A stretch of 64,000 bases of DNA from Paramoeba atlantica (Eukaryota > Discosea), in NCBI GenBank assembly GCA_977017575.1, contig CDRNVI010000044.1, forward strand, positions 62,001 to 126,000. Reading direction: 5' to 3'. Below are positions 47,292-58,319 of the stretch, piece by piece (within the stretch, counting starts at the first letter, position 1; each line of letters starts with the position of its first letter). Made by a program: the position numbers and the translations under genes. The notes under the pieces are model-generated. The model was not told the origin of the DNA and did not search any database. It saw only the letters and a program-made list of their open reading frames with translations.

Positions 47292-48985
47292 TATGTTGCC
47301 ATAGAGCTTCCGACTCAATCGGCTTTGTAACAAAAGTGTGATCGTATGCAAGTAAAGAAAAACATGTGAACAGTTTTTTGGCAAATTTCGAGGTAAGATT
47401 TTTTAGGCGAAAAACACAATGTACTGATGCATAAAAACGAAGTATGTACCTTCAAATGAATACTAGCGGAACTCTTTCTTGTGTCTTGATTGATGTCTAT
47501 ATGCGCCTACGCGTGCTGTCGACCAAGGAATGGCTTAACCTTGTGGTATGCTTGCTCATTCCTATTTGACCTGACTTTAGAGCTCCAGAACACCTGTGAA
47601 TCGAGTTGCGCGACTTGCAATCGTTCTTTTTGGATGTTCTCTGTATGTGTTCTGGGGCTCCGAGGTGCGCCTAATGGGCTGTACATTCTAAAATCGTGTA
47701 AATCACATTAACAGAGAAGATCTTCGTCAACTTGCGACGCGAACTCTCCTCCCCCGTTCATCTCTGGCGAATTCAGATCCACATGTAATCCACTCATTTT
47801 GAGCGGCTAAGGGCATTGTGTGGCATTATTCTTGATTATTAGCATGTGAAAAATCAACGAACAGTTCAGTATTCGTGGTCCCTTGAAGCAGGACAATCTT
47901 ACTCGTACCATTGAGTGATATGCAGCACTATCAGGCCACCACACTCAATGGTACCTTGGGCAGTACACTCATCTAGACCTTCGCCCAAAATTTTATACAC
48001 ATATTCTTTTGTTCTACCACTGGAGTATGTACATCGCCTGTGAAGGATCTATTGAAATATCAAATACAGAACAAATACGTTTCTGTTCTAAATGCGTAGC
48101 AATAAAAAAACAGGCATATCTTTCCAAAATGTTCGAACTAAATAGGGGTATAAAATTTTGGGCGAAGGTCTAGATGAGTGTACTGCCCAAGGTACCATTG
48201 AGTGTGGTGGCCTGATAGTGCTGCATATCACTCAATGGTACGAGTAAGATTGTCCTGCTTCAAGGGGCCACGAATACTGAACTGTTCGTTGATTTTTCAT
48301 ACGCTAATAATGAAGAATAATGCCACACAATGCCCTTAGCCGCTCAAAATGAGTGGATTACATGTGGATCTGAATTCGCCAGAGATGAACGGGGGAGGAG
48401 AGTTCGCGTCGCAAGTTGACGAAGATCTTCTCTGTTAATGTGATTTACACGATTTTAGAATGTACAGCCCATTAGGCGCACCTCGGAGCCCCAGAACACA
48501 TACAGAGAACATCCAAAAAGAACGATTGCAAGTCGCGCAACTCGATTCACAGGTGTTCTGGAGCTCTAAAGTCAGGTCAAATAGGAATGAGCAAGCATAC
48601 CACAAGGTTAAGCCATTCCTTGGTCGACAGCATGCGTAGGCGCATATAGACATCAATCAAGACACAAGAAAGAGTTCCGCTAGTATTCATTTGAAGGTAC
48701 ATACTTCGTTTTTATGCATCAGTAAATTGTGTTTTTCGCCTAAAAAATCTTACCTCGAAATTGCAAAAAAACTGTTCACATGTTTTTCTTTACTTGCATA
48801 CGATCACACTTTTGTTTTAAAGCCGATTGAGTCGGAAGCTCTATGGCAACATAACCTACTTTATACCTAGTACCCACGCGTACACTACTCTGATATACTA
48901 CTTCAATGCACACGACACCTGGCCACAGGGAAACACCAACAACAAAAAAGTGTCACACATGTGAACAGTTTTTTTGCATACTGTA

Positions 48986-49290
48986 TGTATTGAAATCATA
49001 GGGAATATTTTTCTATACTGGAGTAGCCAGTAAAATGTGGTAATATGTGGTAATAGGTGGTAAATTACCACCTATTACCCACCAGGGTATGGAAATGGGG
49101 GATGGTGGGTAAAGTATGAAAGAGTGCCGGATAAACTATTCCCGTTTCCCCCCGTTGATGCCAGAGTTGTTGTCTGAGGAGGAAGCGTCAAGGCACAGCG
49201 ATCAGGATCCCGTAAGAGAAAGCGGCGGAGGTACTATCCTCGGAATGGGGCTGAGCGTGGCAACCTCAGTCACGAGAAACCCTGTTTGTG
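48986..49290. other. Spacer with GTGGTAA repeats
   Basis: ATGTGGTAAT(A) units occur at 49036-49062 and are followed by the complement ATTACCACCTATTACC (49065-49080), so a short hairpin can form. A 65-codon frame at 49116-49313 has no recognisable motif. Confidence 0.5.
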
Positions 49291-49299
49291 CAACGCCAG

Positions 49300-50700
49300 G
49301 AACAAGGGTTTGACTATTATGACTTTGAACGTGATTACATTGGGACTGGACGGCGTTGATAGGATATCGCTACGTCGTTGCGCAAGATTATGTCTACTTC
49401 TACGTCTACTCGTTCGTGTAGGATACCTTGTGGACCCTCTCCTTTCCCCTCCTTATAAGAAATCTGAATCTTTACCATTCCTTTCTGCACAATGCCCCTT
49501 CCCATTTCCAGACGTCCACTTCGATGAATTACTACCCTTAAAAAAGCAATTTTATACATATTTTTTTAGGGCCCAACTGCGACTTCTTTTTCGTAAATTT
49601 TTCAAAAAGCACTTTTGAACCCTTCGATGAATGATTACGAACATGTGCTGTCAAAAAAAACTGCGTGATATACAGATATGTTGTGTACAGGAAACGCGCT
49701 TTACGTGTGAAAATTCGCCGGTCAAGACGATACGAATTGGGACGACCACTTTTTTCTTGTATTTCATATCTGCCGACAATGGTTACGGAGGGTTGATGTT
49801 CATCAGCAGATTTTCTCTACGTCGCATCTTCAGCGTATCCGAAAGAATTGCGTATGCTGAAATAGAAATGGAGCCTTACCAAGCTGTGGTGTACAATGTA
49901 TACGCGCCAACTGCCGATGCTCCGGAAGAAGAACGTAAAGTGTTCATGGCACGCCTTACTGATTCTTTCGTACGAAACAAACGTCAATTGAAAGCTGTTA
50001 TGGAGACTTTAACGCTCCTTTGACGCAATCTATAAAAGGAAAACTAAAACTACCGGCGTACTGTGGTCTCCAAACATTCTTGGATAATGCAGATGCTGTC
50101 TCTGGTTTCGAAGTTTGTCCTACAGCGAGAGAGTGGACCTTCAGGTTTCCCAATGGCTATACCAAAAAGCTCGGTCACATTATTTTGACTCGACGGTTTG
50201 CATCGACAATTTCACGACATCGAGTCACACAACCTCCGATCAGCACCGGGCATTATGCAGTGGAAGCTTGTATTAAATGGAAAGTACATAAGAAGAAACG
50301 TCACACTTATCCTCCTTGGTTCCTTTTGCGTGACTCTGGAATTCTACAATTGTTCGCAGCCAACGTTGCAACGCACTTTGATAACACACGCAATCGAGAT
50401 GTGAGACAAGAGATAGAAGCAACGGATATCGAGGAGTTGTGGTTATCGCTGAAGACAAGTATCCGGGAAGCGCAAACATGCCTCGAATTCCAGCAAAAAA
50501 GGATGCACCTCTCAGCTTCGACACGCCAATATGTAACGACACACCGGTTAATTTGCAAGCACTATATCGAATATCGAGCAACAGAAAGGGGTTCAACAAA
50601 TTTGTGCGAGAGCATGAACAGCAAATATCGGAACTGGTTCAGTTGGAATGTCAAGTTGGCTAAACTGAAACAAGTATTACCAGGATCGAGGATTCGTCAT
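49300..50700 (+). pseudogene. AP-endonuclease LINE 2 fragment
   Basis: The endonuclease domain is recognisable: TIMTLNVITLG near 49320, then after foreign DNA LRDIQICCVQETRFT, NGYGGLMFISRFSL, IAYAEIEMEPYQAVVYNVYA, and in another frame YGDFNAPLTQSIKG, KLGHIILTRRFAST and ISTGHYAVEACIKWK. A frameshift lies near 49998. A linker region to ~50690 follows. The RT is absent because the sequence is cut at about 50711 by the YR element. It resembles the LINE at 12495-14391 in layout but not closely in sequence. Confidence 0.75.
49418..49492 (-). pseudogene. 75-bp CRE LINE scrap inside AP-endonuclease LINE 2
   Basis: The minus strand reads VKIQISYKEGKGEGPQGILH, identical at protein level to residues of copy a encoded at about 4816-4875. 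It sits between the first codons of the AP-endonuclease LINE and the rest, in opposite orientation to it. Confidence 0.8.
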
Positions 50701-50744
50701 ACGCCAGGAGCGATTTTTTTTATAATGTTTTCTGCAAGTGGATT

Positions 50745-51163
50745 CTTTTTGCCCGGATGATCCCTAATTGGAACGAAGGACCCTATCTGGAAATGGGACG
50801 TGCAATCATTTAGACTGTTCGCGACGCGTATTGGCAGGCTCGCCAGGTAGATGTCGGATTGGTTCACCAGAAGCTGCAAAAAGAAGTGCGGCCCAATGAT
50901 AAGTTTTACCACCACGTAAATGAACAATTGGTGGAACGTCAAAAGCAACACTCCCGCGCAGTCGCTCATTCATCTGCTCACGTTTATTCTACCGCACGTT
51001 ATGGTCAAGCCCAGCCTCGTCCGTCTAATTTTTCTCAACGCAAGTTATTATGTTTCGGGTGTCAATCCCCAGAGCACTTGTGGTGTAATTGCCCAAAACG
51101 TTTCCAGCAGGGTTTTCGGGCGCGGGTGGCTGGCCCTGCTTCAAGCAGCAAGAGTCTTTGAAA
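50745..51163 (+). pseudogene. YR retroelement part: gag-like end with CCHC knuckle
   Basis: Matches the gag-like part at 10010-10400 (VRPNDKFYHHVNEQLVERQK versus VRPEDKFYHHVSDQLVERQK) and keeps the knuckle CFGCQSPEHLWCNC. It is the first surviving part of the fossil element. Confidence 0.8.
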
Positions 51164-51209
51164 CGACCCCACCCTAACGGCCAGTACTGTCATAAAATTC
51201 AAATGTCGA

Positions 51210-52250
51210 ATGACAGTAATTTCTACGCAAGTGATGAAGAGAAGGAAAATAAGCAGCATGGAGTATACACCCAACTCGGTGAACTTAAAAGGGAGATTGA
51301 TCACCTCAGGACAATTGTACAACGGTACTTTGAGTCTTCAACAGACCGCGCCAGCGCGACTAAGCCTCATGAAGTTGCTAATGGGAGTGAATGTGCTCAC
51401 ACCAGAAGTACGCACTGCGTTGGACGCAATGTCGGAGATGTGGAGCGTCTCCACGTGGCAGGCCAGAGCCAAGCTGTGGGAGCGTCTAACAACATTCTGC
51501 AATTGGAAGGGAATTCCAATAACTCCGTTGCACGCCGTGACTTTCATCGCCGAAATGCCGATCAAAATTCAGGGAAAGTTGACTTACGCGCGGAGCGTAG
51601 CGGCGATACTAAGCATGGCCGGCATGCAAACCAATCCCCTGCGTTTTTACATCAAATCCCTCATGGCCGAGGGAGCGGCAGAGCCGTTCCGACAGATGTC
51701 TCCCCTCACCCCCACGCAATTGAACATGTTATGGATCCACCTACCGTCAAGCGAAAAACATACATTGCTGCTGTGTTGGAAAGCGGCAAGCCGTTGGACG
51801 GAGACAGCAACGCTCACCAGGGGTCGTTTTTACGAGGTATCCGCAACGCGAATTGTAATTTGGTGGGGACAGAAGACAAAGACGTCCCGTCTGAACCCGT
51901 ATCGGCCCTCAATGTATACGGTGGTAGAGGGCGAGGGAACGCATCGCCTGGCGTTATAACAAACATACACAAACTCGGACACCTCCAACCAATGTCACAC
52001 GCAACGGTGACGGAGGCGAATTCGAAAATACGCAAAATTCTCGGCAGCGGATACGGGACTCATTCGGCAAAGCGTGGGGCCATCACGCAGTTGTTCAAGC
52101 AGGTTGCCGACGGCAACGTCCGTCTCGACGAGGTACAGCACCTCGCAAAGCACCAGTCAATCGAATCGTTACTCCGGTACAATTCCGACCCAGTGACAAC
52201 GGCGTTAGCCCTCGGGACCCAGAAAGCGACCAGAAAGCTGCACATATGGT
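51210..52250 (+). pseudogene. YR retroelement part: tyrosine recombinase
   Basis: Contains MWSVSTWQARAKLWERL, LLCWKAASRWTETATLTRGR, VIWWGQKTKTSRLNPYRPSM, GTHSAKRGAITQLFKQV and AKHQSIESLLRYNSDPV. A second frame (51089-52252) is open over the same DNA, beginning with a segment (PNGQYCHKIQ ... LGELKREIDHLRTIVQRYFE) that resembles the equivalent frame of the minus-strand copy at 9800-10013, so the overlap is conserved. Confidence 0.8.
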
Positions 52251-52817
52251 AGAAGAGGAACTTGTTTTTAGCAAGTACATTGATGATGTTCCAGCAGAAA
52301 AGGTAAGACATACTATAACACGCACGCGTCGCACGTCTAAAGTGGCGACCACGAAAGATTTTGGTCTTCCTTTGCATATCAAAAGTGGGATTCCACAGAT
52401 GGATATTCGTAAACTACGAGGAATGATGAACGAAAAGCAACGTATTCGTTTTGATCAGACGTGGAAAATGATGTTAGAAGTTCCCGATGAGCGAGCTCCC
52501 GCTCCGAAATTTAAATCTTTTTTACCAGCTAGTGACGTAGAATTGTTGGAAGCCCAAGGCTTCATTACACGAGTTACTACCGCCGAGGCTGCAAAGCGCC
52601 CGTCGCGGGATTGGGCAATTCCTTTTACGGTTGTTGAGCCCGCCGAAGATGGGTCGGAGCGACGGCGTTTCATTGCTTGGACGCAAGGTGACAACGAGCG
52701 AATTAAGGAAACTTATCATCCTCATGTTGAGTTAAAGCATGCAGCGTACTATTTGCATCGTGTAAAAGAACAAACGGCGGTGAAGCGCGACTTAGCATGT
52801 GGATTTTGGCAAGTGGT
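52246..52817 (+). pseudogene. YR retroelement part: RT, front portion
   Basis: Contains EKVRHTITRTRRTSKVATTK, DWAIPFTVVEPAEDG and AVKRDLACGFWQVV. It ends at the pogo-like element, which duplicates the TA at 52818-52819. Part of the fossil 50711-56167. Confidence 0.85.
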
Positions 52818-52819
52818 TA

Positions 52820-54813
52820 CTGTGACCCCCCCCTTTAATATGCACCCCCTTCTTACCCCCCTTTAATATGCACAAAACGGAGACTGAAGAAAATATGTGT
52901 GGTGGGACCCCCCCTTTAATATGTACAAAATTGAAGCTGAAGAAAGTTCGTGTGGTGGGACCGATTTGATTTTTTCTTTTTTTATTCTGTTTGGAAAGTC
53001 ACTTAGGCTACCAACTTCCAACATTAAGTTAATACTGTAGACTTTTTAGCTTTCTCTATCTGCTATATCTGTTTCTCTTCGTCAACACATGCCGCACACG
53101 GACGGTGTACCGACAACCGTGCATATGATAAAAGGTCCGCTGTCGAGATGGGCTCGGTCAGCGCCACCCTCCCCCCAGGTAGGGGAACGGGCACCTGTTC
53201 TACAAACGAATGCACCTCCAACGGTAAACGAAAAAAAGCGGCAGCGAGTTGAACTCACAATTTACGACAAACGCGAGATTTGTCGATCCCAGGATTCGGT
53301 GAAGGCTATTCGAGAAAAGTACGGGATATCTCGGAGAACAGTGTACGACATCCGTGCGACTGGGATATTGAATGATCAAAAATTAATAAATCGAGATATG
53401 GGGAACCAGCATCGTAACAGAGGGTTTAACACCAAAGGAGGTCATTACAACGACCCGGAGTCTGTCACGTACAATAAGGCAGAGGCAATGTGTGAAGTTC
53501 ATCGTGCTTGTGAAAAGGCATCTTCCTTGTGGTGTCCCTTGACCAAATCAATTGTAATCGATCTAATACGCCAAAACACGAAGTTGACTTCGGTTTCAGC
53601 ATTGGAAGACACATATGCACGCTTTCGGAAGCATTATGGGTGGGTTTGGAGAAGGTGGGGAAGGATACAGTGCCTGGCTCCGGCAGACGTGGAACATAGG
53701 ATATCACAGTGGGCGCAAAAATTTTACCTTCAGAATGCTGTTCGGAAATATCGTTTTGCTTTTTTCGGGGACGAAACGGCGATGTTCGTAAACGGTGAGG
53801 TACAAGGATATACGCTAGCGCAGATCGGATGCCCGCAACCGAAGGTGGTCGACACAAATCCCAAGGAAACTGTTACCGTCTTCCTGGCTGGAATATATGA
53901 CTTTGCTCTAGATAAGGTTTACCCTCTTTACCCAACTGTTATATTCAACCACAGCGCCAAGAATCGTGAGAGTTCTGGCATTTATGCTGAAATGACGCGC
54001 CAGGCTTCCGCTCTTACTGGAATATACGCGGATGTTAGTCAGCGTAGCGTGTTGTTAGTCAACAAATTCCGAAGAAACCCTTGGAGAAGTGTCCGTGGAG
54101 AACGTGCCGGAAGATGATTCTGATTCTGATTCTGATTGTTCTATAATTGTGAATTTAGTGAATGATTTGAACTTTGAAGATGAGTCCGTTAACAGTTGAA
54201 AACTTTATGGGGTCAGGGACATTGTCAAGCAAATGTTGGGGCTTAGCGAACCTCACCTCCCGAGCTTTATTTCCGTCCACAGCAACGGTTCATATTGTAA
54301 TATTATTTTTTACCACGGAACTGGGTTTTTCTGTGGTTTTTACTCGGTGTCGTGGAAGTCCTCGGAGTGATTCTCCAGGCATATTCTACTATGGGCGTTC
54401 AACAAACTCGAAATAATATTATAGTATCCTATGAATCAGTTACATTAGTAACTAGTATTTAGGTATGCACATTTTTTTATATTTTTTACTTTAAGCACTT
54501 TCTTGTTTATTAGTGTTACACAAGCTTCATGAAAAATATCTTTGCTCGAGAACAGTTCCTTCACTCTCTTCCCCTCCGTCATCGACCCTTGCTTCGATAC
54601 CGATGTCATTGGCACCATGTACGCACTTTCCACCTTCCCCCTTGTTTCACCCTTTCCTTCCCCCCTTTATTATGTACCCCCCCCTTATTATGCACCCCCC
54701 CCCCTTTATTATGCACCCCCCTTTATTATGCACCCCCCCTTTATTATGCACCCCCCCTTTATTATGCACAAACTCCAAAAACGTGTGCATATTAAAGGGG
54801 GGGGGGGTCACAG
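52820..54813 (+). mobile_element. pogo-like transposon 2, internally deleted
   Basis: 1,994 bp flanked by TA (52818-52819, 54814-54815), with the same CTGTGACCCCCCC ends as element 1. The left end has three copies of CCCCTTTAATATG(C/T)AC (52826, 52856, 52913) with an intervening ~36-bp duplication. The right end has six copies of CCCCTTTATTATGCAC (54660-54770) facing the terminal repeat, so a hairpin is possible. The transposase is truncated, so the copy would need help from elsewhere. Confidence 0.9.
53089..54117 (+). pseudogene. pogo-like transposase 2, C-terminally deleted
   Basis: 342 codons from ATG at 53089. It is clearly homologous to the 38371 protein: ELTIYDKREICRSQDSVKAI, REKYGISRRTVYDIRATG, FFGDETAMFVNGEVQGYTLA and PKVVDTNPKETVTVFLAGIY. 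The first catalytic Asp is present (about residue 228). After DVSQRSV (near 54040) the frame leaves the family, so the second and third catalytic Asp are gone. A repeated GTTAGTCA at 54033 and 54055 may mark the deletion. Confidence 0.85.
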
Positions 54814-54815
54814 TA

Positions 54816-55852
54816 TTCCTTTAGCATGTAGAGAGAAGTTTCGATTTAAGGATGCGAAAGGCGATTTGTTTGAAATGAATGTAATGCCTATGGGGCATCG
54901 GTGTGCACCCGAAATAATGCATGTACTAACAGCGACGCTGGCAGGGGATAAGCAATTTTGTACCGCGGATGCCGCGTTTTCTTCAGATAATGCCGATGTT
55001 TATATAGATGGTATCCGTTTTGCGGGGAGCGAAGTGATCGCTGAACAATACGTCAGGTTCGTAGACAACCGGGCTAGGGAAGTCAATGCGCGTTTTAAGG
55101 ATGCCGGAGCCCCTCCATCGCAGACCTACACGTTTAATGGTATCACGTATCACCATGGCCTAGGAAAGGTATCGTTAGGTCCAAAATTAACGCGCCGTCT
55201 AACGCAGGACGATTTTGCTACAGCAACGTATGGTTCTTTGGAGTCAGCGGTGGGTCGAATGATTTTTGCGTCAGGGGTGATGGGTATGCATTTACCACAG
55301 TTTCATCTCGAATTAAAAATTGTACGCCGTAGAATTAATCGGCTGAATAGAGAACCGTCTCTTCTTGACCAGCAAGTACCTTTACCGACCCCTGTGCGGG
55401 TTACTCTTACGGAATGGCGTGATGCTCTATTACATCGATCTCCTGTTGATCCACCGTGTCATCCGGACACAGTTCCGCATCAGCATGTTTTGTGTACTGA
55501 CGCATCGTCCACGGGGTGGGGCGCAGTGTTGTATCTTGACTACGGTCAGATGTTGTGCACAGGTGCACAGTGGCCTCAGGAATTTGAGTATGAAGTAAAT
55601 AGAGCGGAGGCCCGCGCAGTGCGATTGGCATTTGAAAAGTACGGGCAACATTTTGAGAAAGGAACGTGTGTAGACCTGTTTGTGGATAATACATCTTGCG
55701 TTGCTGCAGTCAATCGGAAAGTATCAAGCTCGGATGGGATCACGGAAGAGCTTCGTAGGTTGTTGAATTATTTACAGAAGAGAGGTATCGCAGTCCAAGC
55801 GCAGTATATTCGTTCTGAGGATAACCCTGCGGATCCGTATAGTAGATTGTAG
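54816..55852 (+). pseudogene. YR retroelement part: RT end and RNase H
   Basis: Contains VMPMGHRCAPEIMHVLTATL, VYIDGIRFAGS, LCTDASSTGWGAVLYLDYGQ, VNRAEARAVRLAF, LFVDNTSCVAAVNRK and IRSEDNPADPYSRL before the stop at 55852. It is very similar to the minus-strand copy at 2175-4129. Part of the fossil 50711-56167. Confidence 0.88.
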
Positions 55853-56167
55853 CAGAGACTTTGGACAACATGAAATTTAAAAAAGAAAAGTAGTTCTAGG
55901 ATATAGTTCATATTTATATCTACATGTATATCTACATGTATATCTCTATATATAAATATATATATATAAATATACAATGTATATATAAAAAAAAATGTTT
56001 TGTAATGGTAGGTACGTCTGGAGTAGGCACTGGATTTATCTGCCATACAAGCGATTGGGTGATTGGAGTACGTGCGAATGGGTGGTCCCCGCGTGACCCG
56101 TTCGCAAGCTGAGAGGTGAGAAGTTGTGTGATGGGAAGGTTACTTTGTTTTCTTTGGTTATAGTCAT

Positions 56168-56830
56168 GACGTCTTGTTTATGAGTTAATTGTAGTGTTTG
56201 GATATGGATTCTTGGTTTCAAACAGTAGTGTGAGCTTTATAGAAAGTGTATGCTTGTTAAGTGTTGAGAGTTCATTTTTGTTACCTTTCTACCATCGGAT
56301 GATGAGCAATTCGATCTGGAACTACATGTATTTGCATCAAAATTTCGGATAACTTGTTTTTTGCTTACAACATGTATGACCTTTTGAGCCACCAACTTAT
56401 GGTTTTGTAGCCACTCCACGCACTGCTTTTCGGTCCAAGTTGAAATCTTACTTATTGTTAGCTTTCGTCGACAAGAAAAACCAACACACCGATTGAAAGG
56501 CATGTAAAGATAGACCAAATAGCTGAAAATGACGAAACGAATAGTGAAAAATACAAAAAAATCGGTCAAAGTGAAGCATTATTTCACACTTTTTTAAAAC
56601 ATTTATTATGGCCCTATTTTGGCAAAAAAGAAAAACTTAACTCTCTTGCCCTTGTTCTAGAACGATTTCCACGTTCTCGCAATGTCATTTGAGGTGCTAA
56701 AATAGGCGACGAAGGGCATAATCTTCATGTTTTCCTCTCTTTAGCTTACTTTTCACAATTTCTGCGCCGAACCTCAGCCGATTACCTCGCGCTTCTTCCC
56801 CACTACCAAGCGTACCGTCACCGCGAAAAA
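56168..56830. other. Spacer, no gene recognised
   Basis: A 110-codon minus-strand frame (56569-56237) contains TWTEKQCVEWLQNHKLVAQK, which I cannot place. The 17-mer GTGAAGCATTATTTCAC at 56571-56587 recurs at 57285 and reversed at 56942, tying this spacer to the inverted repeats that follow. Confidence 0.45.
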
Positions 56831-57412
56831 CGTACAGCTGTATGTAAACAAAAGTCAGAAAAATACTTTCAATGCACGTAAAATATGATAACGCAACATT
56901 TAGAACACATAAAAAAATTAACAAAAAAAAATATTTTTTATGTGAAATAATGCTTCACTTTCACCAAAAGGTCGTCGCAAATGTTTATGCCTTTGAGGTC
57001 TTCGAAGTCTAGTTGTGAGTTGTCGTTCGATTGAGTATAGTTCGCTGCAAAATGTGTTTTTAGTGTTTCTAGTTTATCGCTGATTGATTTACCTGCTACA
57101 CGAAGCGTGGTTCGTTCGTCACCTATGACTTCCATTATCATCCTCCAGGCTCCTCGCGGTCGTTTTTTGAAGTTCTTCTCTGGAACTTGACGGTGATACT
57201 GAAGCAAATTTCGGTTTTTTCCTATTTTTTCCTATCAAATTCTCTGACTGTAGAAAATGTTTCTCCAGAGATTTTTTGGTAAAAGTGAAGCATTATTTCA
57301 CATAAAAAGTAATTTTTTTTGTTAATTTTTTTATGCGTTCTAAATGTTGCCTTATGATATTTTACGTGCATTGAAAGTATTTTTCTGACATTTGTTTACA
57401 TACAGCTGTACG
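56831..57412. repeat. Inverted repeat, ~135-bp arms
   Basis: The left arm (56831-56966) begins CGTACAGCTGTATGTAAACA, and the right arm (57277-57412) is its complement with few differences. The ~310-bp interior holds a LINE scrap (56964-57207) and the left copy of a further inverted repeat (57221-57276). It may be the ends of a small DNA element. Confidence 0.75.
56938..57207 (-). pseudogene. Scrap of an AP-endonuclease-type LINE linker
   Basis: An 89-codon minus-strand frame with KKRPRGAWRMIMEVIGDERT and AGKSISDKLETLKTHFAANY resembles the linker between endonuclease and RT of such LINEs (compare SPWRALKEICGVHRADFKIS near 12760). No catalytic part is present, and the assignment is tentative. 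Confidence 0.5.
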
Positions 57413-57854
57413 TTTATCGGCTATGTCTCTACTTCGTTGAATATTCAACGAAGCGCCGTCGGTTCGTTGAACGATTCAAGAAACCGATTTTTTGTTTTTT
57501 TTCGCCGAAATTTTCTAGGATTCTGCCAGCGAAGCCCACTTCTGGAGGCAAAAGCCCCCGTCTGCGAGCAAGGCCCAACTGTGAGCGTAGCCCTGGGACA
57601 TAATTATATTTTTTGGCGACCCGCTCGCTCCAGCGCGCGGGTCGCGCACTGAGAGCCTATGTCTGCCACTTCCGCAGGATTGTCCAGAGGCAAGGCCCAA
57701 CTTTGAGCGAAGCCCACTTCTGGAGGCAAAACCAAATATGTTTTGATGTTCATACGCTCGTTGGCGCAGAGATACAGCCCTGGATGCGACAGCCGATATC
57801 ATCGGCACAATCCGTAATGACGGATGTCGCACCAAGGGGATTAGCACGGACTCT

Positions 57855-57998
57855 GTCGGTAGAGGGGGTCCAGGTAACTCGCCCTCTCTTTACGCAGCCG
57901 GAGGGGCGTACTGCAACCGACTCGGTCCCAGTCGGTAGAGGTGGTCCAGGCAACTCACCACCTCTTTACGCAGCCGGAGGGGCGCACTGCAACCGACC
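57855..57998 (+). repeat. Tandem duplication of ~76 bp
   Basis: Units at 57855-57930 and 57931-57998, each GTCGGTAGAGG... to ACTGCAACCGAC, differ at a few bases. A short frame runs through, but both its composition and the lack of any family likeness argue against a gene. Function unknown. Confidence 0.8.
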
Positions 57999-58286
57999 GC
58001 TGCCTCGCGATAAGACGAGGCAGAGCCACGCCCAGTGGTGCTCAAGGGAGGCCACCATGGCGCATGGCTCCCCGGGAAGGAAAGGGCGCGAAGGGAAGAA
58101 AGCCGGGGAGGGAAGAAAACTCACTCAAAGAGTGAGCCGGGGAGGGGTGATGGGGTGGAAGCACGTCCGCTACTTCGCCGAGAAAGAGGGACAGTTTCGG
58201 CCTTAGTGCCGGCCGGCAACGGGCATATAACAGTAAGACTATGCCCGTTGCCGGGGAAAGAAAAGATGAACTAAAGGAAAATATAC

Positions 58287-58319
58287 CAACAAGGTACAGA
58301 AACTGTATCTTTATCGTTA
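58287..58319 (+). repeat. 33-bp dispersed sequence
   Basis: Identical to 11177-11209, which lies between the two 38-bp repeats at the gag side of the minus-strand YR element. Here it is followed by the doubled ATACATGAGATC (58335, 58350). Probably a remnant of a YR element end. Confidence 0.7.

Larger units (their letters stand above)
45613..48983. mobile_element. Palindromic Tc1/mariner-like element (two ~830-bp arms)
   Basis: The ends are CAGTATGCAAAAAAACTGTT and its complement, flanked by TA (45611-45612 and 48984-48985). The left arm (45613-47999, counted without the inserted 45735-47291) and right arm (about 48149-48983) are near-perfect inverted copies, leaving a loop of about 148 bp (48001-48148). 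The same 73-codon frame appears on both arms (47490-47711 plus, 48435-48656 minus) only because of this symmetry. No transposase is encoded. It is a non-autonomous fold-back element that could give long hairpin RNA. Confidence 0.9.
50711..56167 (+). mobile_element. YR (VIPER-like) retrotransposon, fossil, 5'-truncated and split by a pogo-like element
   Basis: Parts in order: end of gag-like (50745-51163), tyrosine recombinase (about 51210-52250), RT-RNase H (52246-52817 and 54816-55852), and a 3' region up to 56167 that shares AGCTGAGAGGTGAGAAGTTG with the whole copy at 19730. It is closer in sequence to the 2129-11250 copy than to the whole one. It is broken: the 5' end is lost, and there are about two breaks besides the pogo-like insertion at 52820-54813. 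A- and B-type split repeats were not found. Confidence 0.85.

Noticed and set aside
47490-48656. Duplicated 73-codon gene on both strands
   Set aside because: The two frames are the same DNA on the two arms of the palindromic element; no motif or family likeness.
54513-54824. Plus-strand frames rich in PPLYYAP repeats
   Set aside because: They translate the CCCCCTTTATTATGCAC motif array at the right end of the pogo-like element.
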